From Chryseobacterium sp. 52 (GTDB taxonomy: Bacteria; Bacteroidota; Bacteroidia; Flavobacteriales; Weeksellaceae): 64,000 bases of DNA. The DNA is taken from assembly GCF_002754245.1 (NCBI RefSeq), contig NZ_PEEX01000001.1, forward strand, positions 1,530,001 through 1,594,000. The letters are read 5' to 3'. Shown one piece after another: positions 24,379-32,444 of this stretch. A program made the position numbers and the translations under genes. Numbering within the stretch: the first letter of the stretch is position 1; every line of letters begins with the position of its first letter. Under the pieces are notes generated by a model, which did no database searches, had not been told where the DNA came from, and saw only the letters and a program-made list of their open reading frames with translations.

Positions 24379-25191
24379 TTATTTTCTTGGTTTTTCTACT
24401 CCTTTCCATTCGCTGCCGGCTTTTCTGTACTGGCTTAAGATGTAAGTTTTGAAATCTTTTGTTTTGTACTCGATGTTATCGGTGTTCTGTTCGAACGGCA
24501 TAATATAGTAGTAATCAATATCTGTTTTGTCCGATTTGTTTCCTTTTTTCACTGTAGGAACATATTTGGAGAACTTATAACCCGGAAGATACTGTTTTAA
24601 TCTTACGTAAAAATCTTTGTCCTCTTTTTCGTTAGGGATGATGTCTACAATATTAAAATCATCTTTTTTCTTATCAATCCAAAGGTAATATGTTTTTTCT
24701 TCTCCTATATTTCTGTTTAAAGAGTTGAAGGAAAACAATTCTTTAGGAACCAGTTCTTTGATCTTTTCAGGATCTACCTTAGTATAGAACTGTCCTTTAG
24801 ACGGATCAACATACGTTTCAAGATTGTACATCAAAACCGAATTGTTTTCGAATTTCTTGTTTTTAAAATATTGATTTAAAGATAATTCTGCCGTTGCTCT
24901 AAGTTCTTTTCCTCTGTCATCTAATTTTTTGGTAGGATTCTGAGGATTTACTTTTTTCACGAACTCATATAAAACAACAGGTTTTACATCTTTAAGGTGA
25001 GGATACGTTTTAAGCTGTTCTGCTTTTACCAACCAGTAAAACTGCTGATAGTAGTCATCTTTATCCGCATCTTTTACGCTTTTATAAGATAAAGCAAGCT
25101 TTTTTGAATTTAAGTATTTGCCGTATTTTCCCTGTCCAAAAGCAAAACTGATGGATAGTAAGGCAAATAAAACAGTAAGATTTCTTCTCAT
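24379..25191 (-). CDS. Secreted protein, unknown function
   Basis: A 270-residue protein starting MRRNLTVLFALLSISFAFGQ, a clear signal peptide; the longer reading from 25221 uses a non-ATG start and is not preferred. The mature part is lysine-rich and probably helical at first (YYQQFYWLVKAEQLKTYPHL), then beta-rich with TYYLWIDKKKDDFNIVDIIPN. No family recognised. A -7 box TATATTTG at 25219-25226 and a strong terminator show it is a single-gene unit. Confidence 0.75.
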   Translation of the reverse strand: MRRNLTVLFALLSISFAFGQGKYGKYLNSKKLALSYKSVKDADKDDYYQQFYWLVKAEQLKTYPHLKDVKPVVLYEFVKKVNPQNPTKKLDDRGKELRATAELSLNQYFKNKKFENNSVLMYNLETYVDPSKGQFYTKVDPEKIKELVPKELFSFNSLNRNIGEEKTYYLWIDKKKDDFNIVDIIPNEKEDKDFYVRLKQYLPGYKFSKYVPTVKKGNKSDKTDIDYYYIMPFEQNTDNIEYKTKDFKTYILSQYRKAGSEWKGVEKPRK

Positions 25192-25218
25192 TTCTTTATA
25201 ATTGATATTTTCGTTGTC

Positions 25219-25226
25219 CAAATATA
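25219..25226 (-). promoter_or_regulatory. -7 box (TATATTTG) for the 24379 gene
   Basis: The minus-strand octamer fits the consensus and lies 27 bases before the ATG, predicting a leader of about 20 nt. No -33 TTG at 19-20 bp was found. Confidence 0.45.
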
Positions 25227-25427
25227 ATTATTTCTTAGATATTATTTTTGATTGTCAGTTAAATTATATTATATTATTAACGTTTATTCAAAAGAAAATC
25301 CTGTATTGCTACAGGATTGATAAATTTTTCATGACAGAAATTATGTGTTTACCGTTAGATTTCATACGGGAAACTGTCAATGGTGAACTTTGCTTTGCAA
25401 GTGAAAGCTTGATTTAAAAACCAGAAG

Positions 25428-25556
25428 TCAAGACTCTAGAAGCCGGATTTCAGACAGGAGATTATTAATAAGACAGATATTTGAAATATACCTAATGAAT
25501 CTCATCACTCTTTAACTCTATACCCCGAATCCCGAAACTCACTACTCGTAACTCGT
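25428..25556. repeat. Degenerate intergenic repeat reaching into the asnB stop
   Basis: This stretch (TTTGAAATAT, ATCACTCTTTAACTCTATACC, CCCGAATCCCGAAACTCAC, TCGTAACTCG) has matching text at 41762-41850 (TTTGAAATAT, CAATCTTTAACTCCC, ACCCCGAAACCCA). A reverse-complement relative lies at 30650-30735 (GTGAGTTTCGAGATTCGAG). The remaining part of the 350-base gap, 25227-25427, shows no gene. The last five codons of asnB, including the stop, are written in the repeat. Confidence 0.6.
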
Positions 25557-27212
25557 ATCATGTACTTTCACGGCTCTTCCGCTCGGATCGTTCATTTTTT
25601 TGAAAGCTTCATCCCACTCTAAAGCAATAGGCGTGGAGCAGGCTACCGAAGGAACCGAAGGAACGGTTGCTGCTGCCGTTTCACTTGGGAAATGTTCTTC
25701 AAAAATTGTTCTGTAGCGGTATTCTTCCTTGTTTTGAGGAGTGTTCAGTGGAAATCTGAATTTTGCGTTCGTCATCATCTCGTCAGTGACTGTTTTTTCA
25801 GCCACCTCTTTTAAGGTATCGATCCACGAATAACCCACTCCATCTGAAAACTGTTCTTTCTGTCTCCATACGATAGATTCCGGCAGAACGTCTTCAAACG
25901 CTTTTCTTAATACCCACTTCTCAATTTTCCCTTCTGCTGCATTAATCATTTTATCCTTTGGGTTAACGTTCATGGCAATGTCCATAAATTCTTTATCCAG
26001 AAAAGGAACTCTGCCTTCAATTCCCCAGCTCATCAATGCTTTGTTGGCTCTTAAGCAGTCATATAAATGAAGCTTGCTCAATTTTCTTACTGTTTCATCA
26101 TGAAATTCTTTAGCGTCCGGAGCCTTGTGGAAATAGAGATATCCTCCGAAAAGTTCGTCTGAACCTTCTCCTGAAAGAACCATTTTGATTCCCATGGATT
26201 TGATGACTCTCGCTAAAAGATACATGGGTGTAGAAGCCCGTATAGTGGTTACATCATAGGTTTCCAGATGGTAGATCACATCACGTATAGCATCCAGTCC
26301 TTCCTGAACGGTAAAATTAACTTCATGGTGTACAGAGCCAATATGATCGGCTGCTTTTCTTGCTGCAGCCAGGTCCGGAGAGCCTACCAGTCCTACTGCA
26401 AAGCTGTGAAGTCTTGGGTACCATGCTTCCTGGGTATCACCGCTTTCAACTCTCTGTCTTGCAAATTTTGCTGTAATAGCAGAGATGACGGAGGAATCCA
26501 GTCCTCCGGAAAGAAGTACGCCATAAGGTACATCACTCATCAGTTGTCTGTGAACAGCGTCTTCAAGACCTTTTCTTATTTTGGAAATATCAGTTTCGTT
26601 ATCTTTTACGTTGTCAAAGCTTTCCCAGTCTCTTGTATACCACTGCTGAAGTTCAGTTCCATCCGGGCTGTATACCAGATGTCCGGGTAAGAATGTTTCA
26701 ATTGTTTTGCAGATACCTTCCAGGGCTTTTAATTCAGAAGCAACGTAATAGTTTCCGTTTTTATCCCATCCCTGATACAGAGGGCAGATTCCCATATGGT
26801 CACGGGCAATCAGGTAGATTCCGTTTTCTATATCATATAAAGCAAATGCGAAAATACCGTTAAGCTTTTCAATAAAATCTTTTCCATATTTTCTGTAAAG
26901 AGCCAGGATAACTTCGCAGTCTGACTGGGTTTGAAATTCGAAATCAGGAAACTCTTCTTTTAATTTTCTGTGGTTGTAGATTTCACCGTTCACTGCCAGA
27001 ACTACTTTTTCGTCTTTAGTGAATAAAGGTTGTTTTCCTGAAGTAGGATCTACGATAGCAAGTCTCTCATGAGAGAAGATTACTTTTTCATCCTGAAATA
27101 CACCACTCCAGTCCGGACCACGGTGTCGGATCTTTTTTGACATTTCTAAAACCTGAGGTCTTAATATTTCAGTCTTTTGTTTGGCATCAAACAAACATAC
27201 TATTCCACACAT
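25542..27212 (-). CDS. asnB: Asparagine synthase B (glutamine-hydrolysing)
   Basis: A 556-residue protein. The start is set at the ATG giving MCGIVCLFD, because Cys2 must become the N-terminal catalytic nucleophile of the glutaminase domain. That domain (to about 200) contains RHRGPDWSGVF and AVNGEIYNHRKL. The synthetase domain has the ATP pyrophosphatase loop VLLSGGLDSSVISA and GSDELFGGY, then GRVPFLDKEFMD. It makes asparagine from aspartate, glutamine and ATP. The C-terminal tail (HDTSYE) comes from a repeat element. It has its own promoter. Confidence 0.97.
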   Translation of the reverse strand: MCGIVCLFDAKQKTEILRPQVLEMSKKIRHRGPDWSGVFQDEKVIFSHERLAIVDPTSGKQPLFTKDEKVVLAVNGEIYNHRKLKEEFPDFEFQTQSDCEVILALYRKYGKDFIEKLNGIFAFALYDIENGIYLIARDHMGICPLYQGWDKNGNYYVASELKALEGICKTIETFLPGHLVYSPDGTELQQWYTRDWESFDNVKDNETDISKIRKGLEDAVHRQLMSDVPYGVLLSGGLDSSVISAITAKFARQRVESGDTQEAWYPRLHSFAVGLVGSPDLAAARKAADHIGSVHHEVNFTVQEGLDAIRDVIYHLETYDVTTIRASTPMYLLARVIKSMGIKMVLSGEGSDELFGGYLYFHKAPDAKEFHDETVRKLSKLHLYDCLRANKALMSWGIEGRVPFLDKEFMDIAMNVNPKDKMINAAEGKIEKWVLRKAFEDVLPESIVWRQKEQFSDGVGYSWIDTLKEVAEKTVTDEMMTNAKFRFPLNTPQNKEEYRYRTIFEEHFPSETAAATVPSVPSVACSTPIALEWDEAFKKMNDPSGRAVKVHDTSYE

Positions 27213-27230
27213 ATTGTTACTTATTTGAAG

Positions 27231-27261
27231 CAAAATTAGCTTTGATGTTTAAAAATAACAA
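27231..27261 (-). promoter_or_regulatory. asnB promoter (-33 TTG, 20 bp, -7 TAATTTTG)
   Basis: On the minus strand TTG at 27261-27259 is followed after 20 bases by TAATTTTG at 27238-27231. The box lies 19 bases before the asnB ATG, giving a leader of about 13 nt. Both elements and their spacing fit the flavobacterial housekeeping promoter. Confidence 0.62.
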
Positions 27262-27530
27262 TAAAAAATGATTAAAAGTTAATATTTTTAACTTAATAAT
27301 TTATTTTGATGAAAAATATTAATTATTTGTATGAATTTAGATGGATTTAATTGATTTTTTTCGCTTTAGAAATAAGACTTAACAGTCTATACAAAATTAA
27401 AATGAAATAATTATTAATATATGGTAATTTATTATATGAATTTTAGTCCTTACTTTGTGGCTCGAAATAATTTTTTTTCATCATTTGTGTTTTTACCTTC
27501 TTGCAATTCTCTTTGCAAGAAGGTTTTGTT
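27262..27530. other. AT-rich gap between asnB and the PNGase F-like gene
   Basis: Very AT-rich spacer without any coding-like frame. It ends in a hairpin, ACCTTCTTGCAA at 27495-27506 and TTGCAAGAAGGT at 27513-27524, with a 12-bp perfect stem. The hairpin lies 7 bases past the stop of the minus-strand gene, but its T-run (TTTGTTTTA) is on the plus-strand side. Upstream on the plus strand there is only an imperfect -7-like TTACTTTG at about 27450. Confidence 0.5.
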
Positions 27531-29198
27531 TTATTGGGACCCTAACAGCACTCCTGAAACATTCCATGAACTGAAACTTGTGCCTTCCGGAGCTCCCTGA
27601 GGGATTTTCACCTGTATGGTGTGTTGACCTGCCTTCAGATCTCCTAAAGGAATAAAATTAGGATTGGTAACAGTTCCGGGACACCAGTTTGATCTGCTGA
27701 GGTCTGATGAAGAAAGACCGTCCGGAAAATTCCCTGATGCAGGGTTGTAGAGGCGGTAAGAACCACAATCTGATCTCCACGGAACAAAAGAGAATGTCAT
27801 TTTTCCATCTAATAATATAGAATTGGCTTTAGGAACAAATTCATCGCCGTTTTCCCAGCCTCCGTGTCCGGTGGTAATGTATCTAAGCTGGGCATTCTTC
27901 AGATCTTTTTTCAGGATAAATTCTACAAAAAGGCCTTTATCTTTATTGAACATAGTTGAATAATCCTGACCTGCCATTTCCATAATATTTAAAGTATTGA
28001 AAAGAGGAATTACCGTGTTGTTTTTATAAACAGTCTGATCACTTTTGTGAATCGTGATATCAAGGCTTACTTTATGGCCTCCTTTATCGTAATTTCCGAT
28101 GAAAGCACCTACCCAGAGTTCTTTTTCCGAAAGAGCAGGTTTTAATTCTGTAATATCCTGGCGGTATGGGCTTACCGTCTGCCAGTCCTTTCCTTTTAAT
28201 TGAATATGATTGAATTTCTGAATTCCGAAAGCGGTAAAAAATCTCATCATTTCTATTGCCGGGCTGTAGTTTTCCGTGGCTGTTACGCCGTAATACTGCT
28301 TTCCGTTTCCGTTATCATAAACAGGAAGTGTCTTGGCTCCCTTTTCCAGTCCGTCAAAAAATGAAGAAATTTTGTCTTGTGGAATAAAGAATACGGTTCC
28401 TGTTCTGTCATAGGCGTCACCATTGGATTGCTGTTTAACTTCAGCAAAAATATTTTCACCTTCACTTATGGCTGGAAATTTTATTTTTCTAAGGATAATT
28501 GTTCCGTTAGCAAATTTTTTAATGCTTTCAGTTGACTTGGATTCCTCTGAAAAATTGATTGTTTCATTTTCGAAAACTTTTAATGTGGTAAACCGGCTTT
28601 TCCAGAGAAGATCTTTGTAACCCGGCAGATCGGTAGATTGTATTGAGCCTTTTAAGATATTTTCAATATCTGTTTTTTTGACTTTTTTAATTGAGGTGGC
28701 GGTAATTAATGAATTTTTATTTCTTTCGATCTCTAAAACAAATCCTAGATTTTGTCCAATCACAGAGGGGCCACCGTCCATCTTTAAATCATTGGTATAC
28801 CAGACTTCAATTGTATTGGAATTGATCTTTGTCACTGCTTTTTTACAATGATAACCAAGAATTTTTTTGGTTTCATGAGTCAGTTCGAAAGTCTGTTTTC
28901 CTATTGATTCTGCATCTGATGATGAAATAATCTCTCCCGGTTTCAGGAAAGCATAAGAAACAATAGTGTTAGAAGGCTTTTCAACTTTGGTGATCTCAAA
29001 TGGATAACTACTTTTCTGTTCCCGGATTGTATTATTCAGAATAAAATTTTCTTTTCCATCTGCCCAGACAAGAGTAGGGGATTGCTCAGTAAGAACTTTT
29101 CCGTTGTAAGAACTCGTATACTGGATCTCATAAGTCTGTGCATACGCAAGACAGCATAAGAATAAGGCTAAGAAGTTGAATAGAACTTTTTTATACAT
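27531..29198 (-). CDS. Secreted GLPGLI-like / PNGase F-like fusion protein
   Basis: A 555-residue protein with a signal peptide (MYKKVLFNFLALFLCCLAYAQ). Residues 22-165 look like the Bacteroidota GLPGLI domain (YEIQYTSSYNGKVL, ILGYHCKKAVT, EVWYTNDL, GFVLEIERN). Residues from about 230 to the end resemble the two-domain peptide-N-glycosidase F: YDRTGTVFFIP places Asp264 where PNGase F has catalytic Asp60, and GDEFVPKANSILLDG places Glu453 where PNGase F has Glu206; SNWCPG matches the WCPG near its C-terminus. The equivalent of Glu118 is not clear. It may remove N-glycans from proteins or bind them. A -7 box is at 29215. Confidence 0.82.
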   Translation of the reverse strand: MYKKVLFNFLALFLCCLAYAQTYEIQYTSSYNGKVLTEQSPTLVWADGKENFILNNTIREQKSSYPFEITKVEKPSNTIVSYAFLKPGEIISSSDAESIGKQTFELTHETKKILGYHCKKAVTKINSNTIEVWYTNDLKMDGGPSVIGQNLGFVLEIERNKNSLITATSIKKVKKTDIENILKGSIQSTDLPGYKDLLWKSRFTTLKVFENETINFSEESKSTESIKKFANGTIILRKIKFPAISEGENIFAEVKQQSNGDAYDRTGTVFFIPQDKISSFFDGLEKGAKTLPVYDNGNGKQYYGVTATENYSPAIEMMRFFTAFGIQKFNHIQLKGKDWQTVSPYRQDITELKPALSEKELWVGAFIGNYDKGGHKVSLDITIHKSDQTVYKNNTVIPLFNTLNIMEMAGQDYSTMFNKDKGLFVEFILKKDLKNAQLRYITTGHGGWENGDEFVPKANSILLDGKMTFSFVPWRSDCGSYRLYNPASGNFPDGLSSSDLSRSNWCPGTVTNPNFIPLGDLKAGQHTIQVKIPQGAPEGTSFSSWNVSGVLLGSQ

Positions 29199-29214
29199 AA
29201 CGACAGGTTTTTCA

Positions 29215-29222
29215 CAAAGATA
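29215..29222 (-). promoter_or_regulatory. -7 box (TATCTTTG) for the PNGase F-like gene
   Basis: The minus-strand octamer fits TAnnTTTG and lies 16 bases before the ATG at 29198, predicting a leader of about 10 nt. No -33 element at standard spacing. Confidence 0.45.
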
Positions 29223-29342
29223 ATATCTGTGATGAGTTTTACAGGATTTTAAAACAGTTTACATTGTTATAAGTAGGGATTATCGATAAAGATGTTACAT
29301 GATACCTTATATATATGTAAGGTGAAATTTTTGAATAAAAAA

Positions 29343-29366
29343 AACTACCCTAAAAATAGAGTAGTT
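29343..29366 (-). terminator. Terminator of the RNA methyltransferase gene
   Basis: AACTAC at 29343-29348 pairs with GTAGTT at 29361-29366, extended inside by CTA/TAG. On the minus strand it is followed by TTTTTTTT, about 26 bases beyond the stop at 29392. Confidence 0.75.
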
Positions 29367-29391
29367 CTTATATTGTATTTAAAGGTCCGAT

Positions 29392-30597
29392 TTAAGAAAC
29401 TCTTTCAATCAGAGCCATATAGAATCCATCGTAACCCTGACTTGGCATTACTTTGTCATCTTTAACCAGCTTAAAGCCTTCATTGTTTTTCAAAAATTCT
29501 TCTACCTGCAAGTTATTTTCCGAAGGTAAGATAGAGCATGTAGCATATACCATTTTACCTCCTACTTTAACCATTTTGGAATAGTCCTGAAGGATCTGCT
29601 GTTGTTCTTTTTTAATTCTGTCGATAAAATCCTGGTCAATCTTCCACTTACTGTCCGGGTTTCTCTTTAAAACACCAAGTCCTGAACATGGTGCATCAAT
29701 CAGAAGTCGGTCTGCTTTGTCATAAAGACGTTTGATCACCTTGTTGTCAGAGATCATACGGGTTTCAATATTGTGGGCTCCTGCTCTTTTTGCACGACGT
29801 TTAAGCTCAGCCAGCTTCCATTCGAAGATGTCTAAGGCTACAATCTGCCCTTTATTTCCCATCAATGCAGCTAAGTGAAGTGTTTTTCCTCCTGCTCCTG
29901 CACAGGCATCTACCACTCTCTGGCCTTCTTTTACATCAAGGAAATATCCTATCTTCTGTGAAGAACCATCCTGAACTTCAAACAAACCTTCTTTAAAAGC
30001 GGTTGTAAGAAAAACATTCTTTTTTTCCTCAAGCTGTACAGCATCCGGATAATTTTTTACGGTATAAGCAACTACTCCCTCATCAGAAAGATCAGAAATA
30101 AGTTCTTTAGGAGTTGTTTTCAGGCTGTTGGCTCTTAAAACTGTTGGAGCCATTTCATTTAAAGCACGCATTTCTTTCTCCCAACCCGGACCTAATTCTT
30201 TTTCTAAAGTTTCAGCCAGCCATTCAGGAATAGAATGCTCAATAGCCTTTGTAGGAACTGTATTTTTTTTAAGTTTTGTAAGAATATCTGCAATTTTAAT
30301 ACCGTCAAATTCTTCAAATTTCTTATAATTGGTCTTGCTCCAAAGCAGATAAGCCATGATCAGCTTATAAATATTGGTAGGTTTTACCCCTTCACCCATA
30401 TAATATTCAAGACGCTTTTTCCAGCGGATAATATTATAGAAAATCTCGGAAACAACGGCTCTGTCCTGGCTTCCCCATTTTTTGTGAGCTTTTAAAAGTC
30501 TTTCGATTACCTTATCGGCGTATTTATTTTTCTCGAAAAATGTTTCCTGTAAAGCATCGTGAATTCCGATCGCTAAGTTTCTGTGAATAAGTTCCAT
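29392..30597 (-). CDS. RsmB/NOP-family rRNA/tRNA cytosine-C5 methyltransferase
   Basis: A 401-residue protein. An N-terminal NusB-like helical domain (RLLKAHKKWGSQDRAVVSEI, about residues 1-140) is followed by the SAM methyltransferase: GLFEVQDGSSQKIG, DACAGAGGKTLHLAALM (motif I), DAPCSGLGVLKRNPDSKW (motif IV with catalytic-release cysteine) and ATCSILPSENNLQV (motif VI nucleophile cysteine). It methylates cytosine in RNA, using SAM. The NusB-like domain favours the RsmB type, which acts on 16S rRNA, but the exact target cannot be told from sequence alone. Confidence 0.93.
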   Translation of the reverse strand: MELIHRNLAIGIHDALQETFFEKNKYADKVIERLLKAHKKWGSQDRAVVSEIFYNIIRWKKRLEYYMGEGVKPTNIYKLIMAYLLWSKTNYKKFEEFDGIKIADILTKLKKNTVPTKAIEHSIPEWLAETLEKELGPGWEKEMRALNEMAPTVLRANSLKTTPKELISDLSDEGVVAYTVKNYPDAVQLEEKKNVFLTTAFKEGLFEVQDGSSQKIGYFLDVKEGQRVVDACAGAGGKTLHLAALMGNKGQIVALDIFEWKLAELKRRAKRAGAHNIETRMISDNKVIKRLYDKADRLLIDAPCSGLGVLKRNPDSKWKIDQDFIDRIKKEQQQILQDYSKMVKVGGKMVYATCSILPSENNLQVEEFLKNNEGFKLVKDDKVMPSQGYDGFYMALIERVS

Positions 30598-30622
30598 AAA
30601 TTTGCTTCGCTGTTTGAATCTG

Positions 30623-30630
30623 CAAAAGTA
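30623..30630 (-). promoter_or_regulatory. -7 box (TACTTTTG) for the RNA methyltransferase
   Basis: The minus-strand octamer fits TAnnTTTG and lies 25 bases before the ATG, giving a leader of about 20 nt. No -33 TTG at 19-20 bp. Confidence 0.45.
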
Positions 30631-30639
30631 CGAATTATA

Positions 30640-30838
30640 GTTGAGAGTTGCGAGACGTTGTGTTAGAGAGTCCGGAGTTTGAGAGTTTGAGGGTTTCGGG
30701 ATGTGAGTTTCGAGATTCGAGTTTTTGATGATACAGATTTTGGAGAAGCTTCTTACTATTAGCCTTTACCTTAATCTAAGTCTCAACCTAAAATCTGTTG
30801 TCTAATATATTGATTCTTGGCTCTTGGCCCTTGGTTCT
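30640..30838. repeat. Degenerate intergenic repeat, second site
   Basis: The segment contains GAGAGTTTGAGGGTTTCGGG, GTGAGTTTCGAGATTCGAG and, further on, ATTCTTGGCTCTTGGCCCTT. The first part is the reverse complement of the type of text at 25510-25556. The last part corresponds to the reverse complement of 41630-41660 (GAATCAAGAGCCAGGAGCC). No gene was seen. It fills the gap between divergent promoters. Confidence 0.5.
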
Positions 30839-30858
30839 TCCGATTACTCCAAAAATCC

Positions 30859-30866
30859 TACCTTTG
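30859..30866 (+). promoter_or_regulatory. -7 box (TACCTTTG) for the PhnA-type gene
   Basis: TACCTTTGCA fits the consensus and lies 14 bases before the ATG at 30881, so the leader should be only 8-10 nt. It also excludes the upstream in-frame start at 30824, which would precede the transcription start. Confidence 0.55.
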
Positions 30867-30880
30867 CAAAAATCAAAAAT

Positions 30881-31225
30881 ATGAGTGATACTGTACTTTG
30901 TCCGAAATGCAGCTCTGAGTTTACTTATCCGAGCGACAATATGATGATGTGTTCTCAGTGCTTCTATGAATGGAGTCCTGAAGAAACGGCTGCTGAAACA
31001 GCTAATGAAGGAAAGATTCTGGATTCAAACGGTAATGAGCTTCAGGATGGAGATTCTGTGGTCGTTATTAAGGATCTTCCTGTAAAAGGAGCTCCAAAAC
31101 CGGTAAAAGCAGGAACTAAAGTTAAAAATATCCGCCTGAGACCGGACAGTGATCATAATATCGACTGTAAAATTGACGGTTTCGGTTCTATGGCTTTGAA
31201 ATCAGAATTTGTAAAGAAAGCGTAG
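30881..31225 (+). CDS. PhnA/YjdM-type zinc-ribbon protein
   Basis: A 114-residue protein starting [16 protein letters not shown]. The start at 30881 is fixed by the -7 box 14 bases upstream. Residues 7-30 form a zinc ribbon (CPKC and MMCSQC). The C-terminal domain ([36 protein letters not shown]) is the PhnA beta-barrel. Despite the name, the E. coli homologue is not shown to have a phosphonate role in this context; the function is unknown. It is a single-gene unit convergent with the ncRNA candidate. Confidence 0.92.
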   Translation: MSDTVLCPKCSSEFTYPSDNMMMCSQCFYEWSPEETAAETANEGKILDSNGNELQDGDSVVVIKDLPVKGAPKPVKAGTKVKNIRLRPDSDHNIDCKIDGFGSMALKSEFVKKA

Positions 31226-31246
31226 TAGCTTCAGGCGAAATAGCCT

Positions 31247-31361
31247 AAAAAAAAAGGAAAAGATTGGACAGTGTAATCTTTCAAAGACTTAATTGCAGGG
31301 AGGTGCTAATGTCCGTCTTAAGGCAGAAAGAGAATTAACCAAAAATTTCCTTATGCTGTGG
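31247..31361 (-). ncRNA. Candidate structured RNA (6S-like or other flavobacterial sRNA)
   Basis: Five nested helices are visible: 31254-31260/31346-31352 (AAGGAAA/TTTCCTT), 31264-31267/31339-31342, 31277-31282/31326-31331 (TCTTTC/GAAAGA), 31284-31288/31315-31319 (AAGAC/GTCTT) and 31292-31297/31304-31310. Together they make a rod with internal loops. On the minus strand the closing helix runs into nine Ts (31255-31247), and a -7 box TACATTTG lies just upstream at 31367-31374. The predicted transcript is about 110-115 nt with apical loop CCUCCC. It could be the 6S-type RNA of flavobacteria or another motif such as Flavo-1; I cannot decide by eye. Confidence 0.55.
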
Positions 31362-31366
31362 GAATA

Positions 31367-31374
31367 CAAATGTA
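31367..31374 (-). promoter_or_regulatory. -7 box (TACATTTG) for the ncRNA candidate
   Basis: The octamer on the minus strand is an exact TAnnTTTG match, identical to the thi operon and TonB-receptor boxes. It is placed so that transcription would begin a few bases before the first helix. No -33 element was found at 19-20 bp. Confidence 0.45.
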
Positions 31375-31504
31375 AGAAAAAGTTTTAAACGGCTTCTTAG
31401 ATTTGTGTTTTTTTTATCCACATATTAACAATAAGTATAAGGAAATGTATGAGTTATGACTTGTGAATGGTCCATGGGAAGTGTGCTGATTCGCTGATTT
31501 GTTC

Positions 31505-32440
31505 CTATCCAAAGGAGATTTTAATATCGCCTTCCAGCTTCTCATCTGTATAGACAATAATCTCTTTATTTCGAACTTTTATCTTGTTCCAGTAATGGTT
31601 TCCTGCAAACCTGCTTTCAAGAATATCGGCTTCAATACCTGCTTCAGAAATTTTTATTTCTTTAGGATAATATGAAAATTTTGAAAGTTCAAAATCTGCT
31701 TTTTCCTCCTCACTGAAAATATTGACCTCTCCAAAAAGTTGAGCTACATAAGAATTATAAGGCCGTCTGTACGTTTCTTCCGGACTGTCGTTCTGAATCA
31801 GTCTGCCATCCTTTAGAATAACGATCTGGTCAAGCCACGGCATAATATCCTGAAGTTCATGAGTTGAAATAATGAGGGATATCTGATGCTGTTTTACATA
31901 CCTGAACAGTCTTTCGCGAAGTTCTATTTTTCTTGGAAAATCCAGATTACTGAAAGGTTCGTCTAAAATAAGCAGTTTCGGTAATACGGAAAGTGCTCTG
32001 GCAATAGCAACCCGCTGCTGCTGGCCTCCGCTTAAATATTTAGGAAGTATATGCGCAAATTCCTGAAGTCCTACGACCTCAAGAAGCTCCATAACGGTTT
32101 CTTTTTTCTGAGTTAAATTGATATTGGAAATAAACTTTCCTACATTTTCGGCCACGGTTGCATAAGGCATCAGATCAAAATTCTGAGCAACCAGTTTCAT
32201 CTCGGCTTCACCGGGAACAAGATTTCCTTTAGGGCCTAAAAGTCGGGTTTCGTTAAAAACAATTTCGCCACTTTCCCAGTCCAGAAGTCCGTAGATCAGG
32301 TTGAGCAGTGTAGATTTTCCACATCCGCTTTCTCCTGCCAGTGCAATGATCCTGCCTTCTTCAAACGCCAGATTAAGGTTCTGAAACAGGGGCTTTTCTT
32401 TGGTATGGGAAAAATATAAATTGTTTATTTCTAAAAGCAT
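31505..32440 (-). CDS. ABC transporter ATP-binding protein
   Basis: A 311-residue ATPase with Walker A GESGCGKSTLLNLI, Q-loop AQNFDLMPYATVAEN, signature LSGGQQQRVAIARAL, Walker B LLILDEPFSNLD and switch STHELQD. After residue 240 there is an accessory beta region (YYPKEIKISEAGIEADILES, EIIVYTDEKLEG), like the TOBE-type domain of importers for polyamines, iron or molybdate. No permease or binding-protein gene is adjacent, so the substrate is unknown. The -7 box is only 5 bases from the start. Confidence 0.93.
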   Translation of the reverse strand: MLLEINNLYFSHTKEKPLFQNLNLAFEEGRIIALAGESGCGKSTLLNLIYGLLDWESGEIVFNETRLLGPKGNLVPGEAEMKLVAQNFDLMPYATVAENVGKFISNINLTQKKETVMELLEVVGLQEFAHILPKYLSGGQQQRVAIARALSVLPKLLILDEPFSNLDFPRKIELRERLFRYVKQHQISLIISTHELQDIMPWLDQIVILKDGRLIQNDSPEETYRRPYNSYVAQLFGEVNIFSEEEKADFELSKFSYYPKEIKISEAGIEADILESRFAGNHYWNKIKVRNKEIIVYTDEKLEGDIKISFG

Positions 32441-32444
32441 ATTA

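Noticed and set aside
25202..25417. Plus-strand 71-residue frame upstream of the 24379 gene
   Set aside because: It overlaps the -7 box of the divergent gene and its residues look like translated AT-rich spacer.
31291..31330. Cobalamin-riboswitch-like text (GGGAGGTGCTAATGTCC) on the plus strand
   Set aside because: The rest of the cobalamin aptamer is missing, no cobalamin gene follows, and promoter and T-run evidence favour a minus-strand RNA.
31226..31380. SRP RNA, tmRNA or RNase P RNA at the 31.2 kb structured region
   Set aside because: None of their conserved core sequences is present and the element is too short for tmRNA or RNase P RNA.
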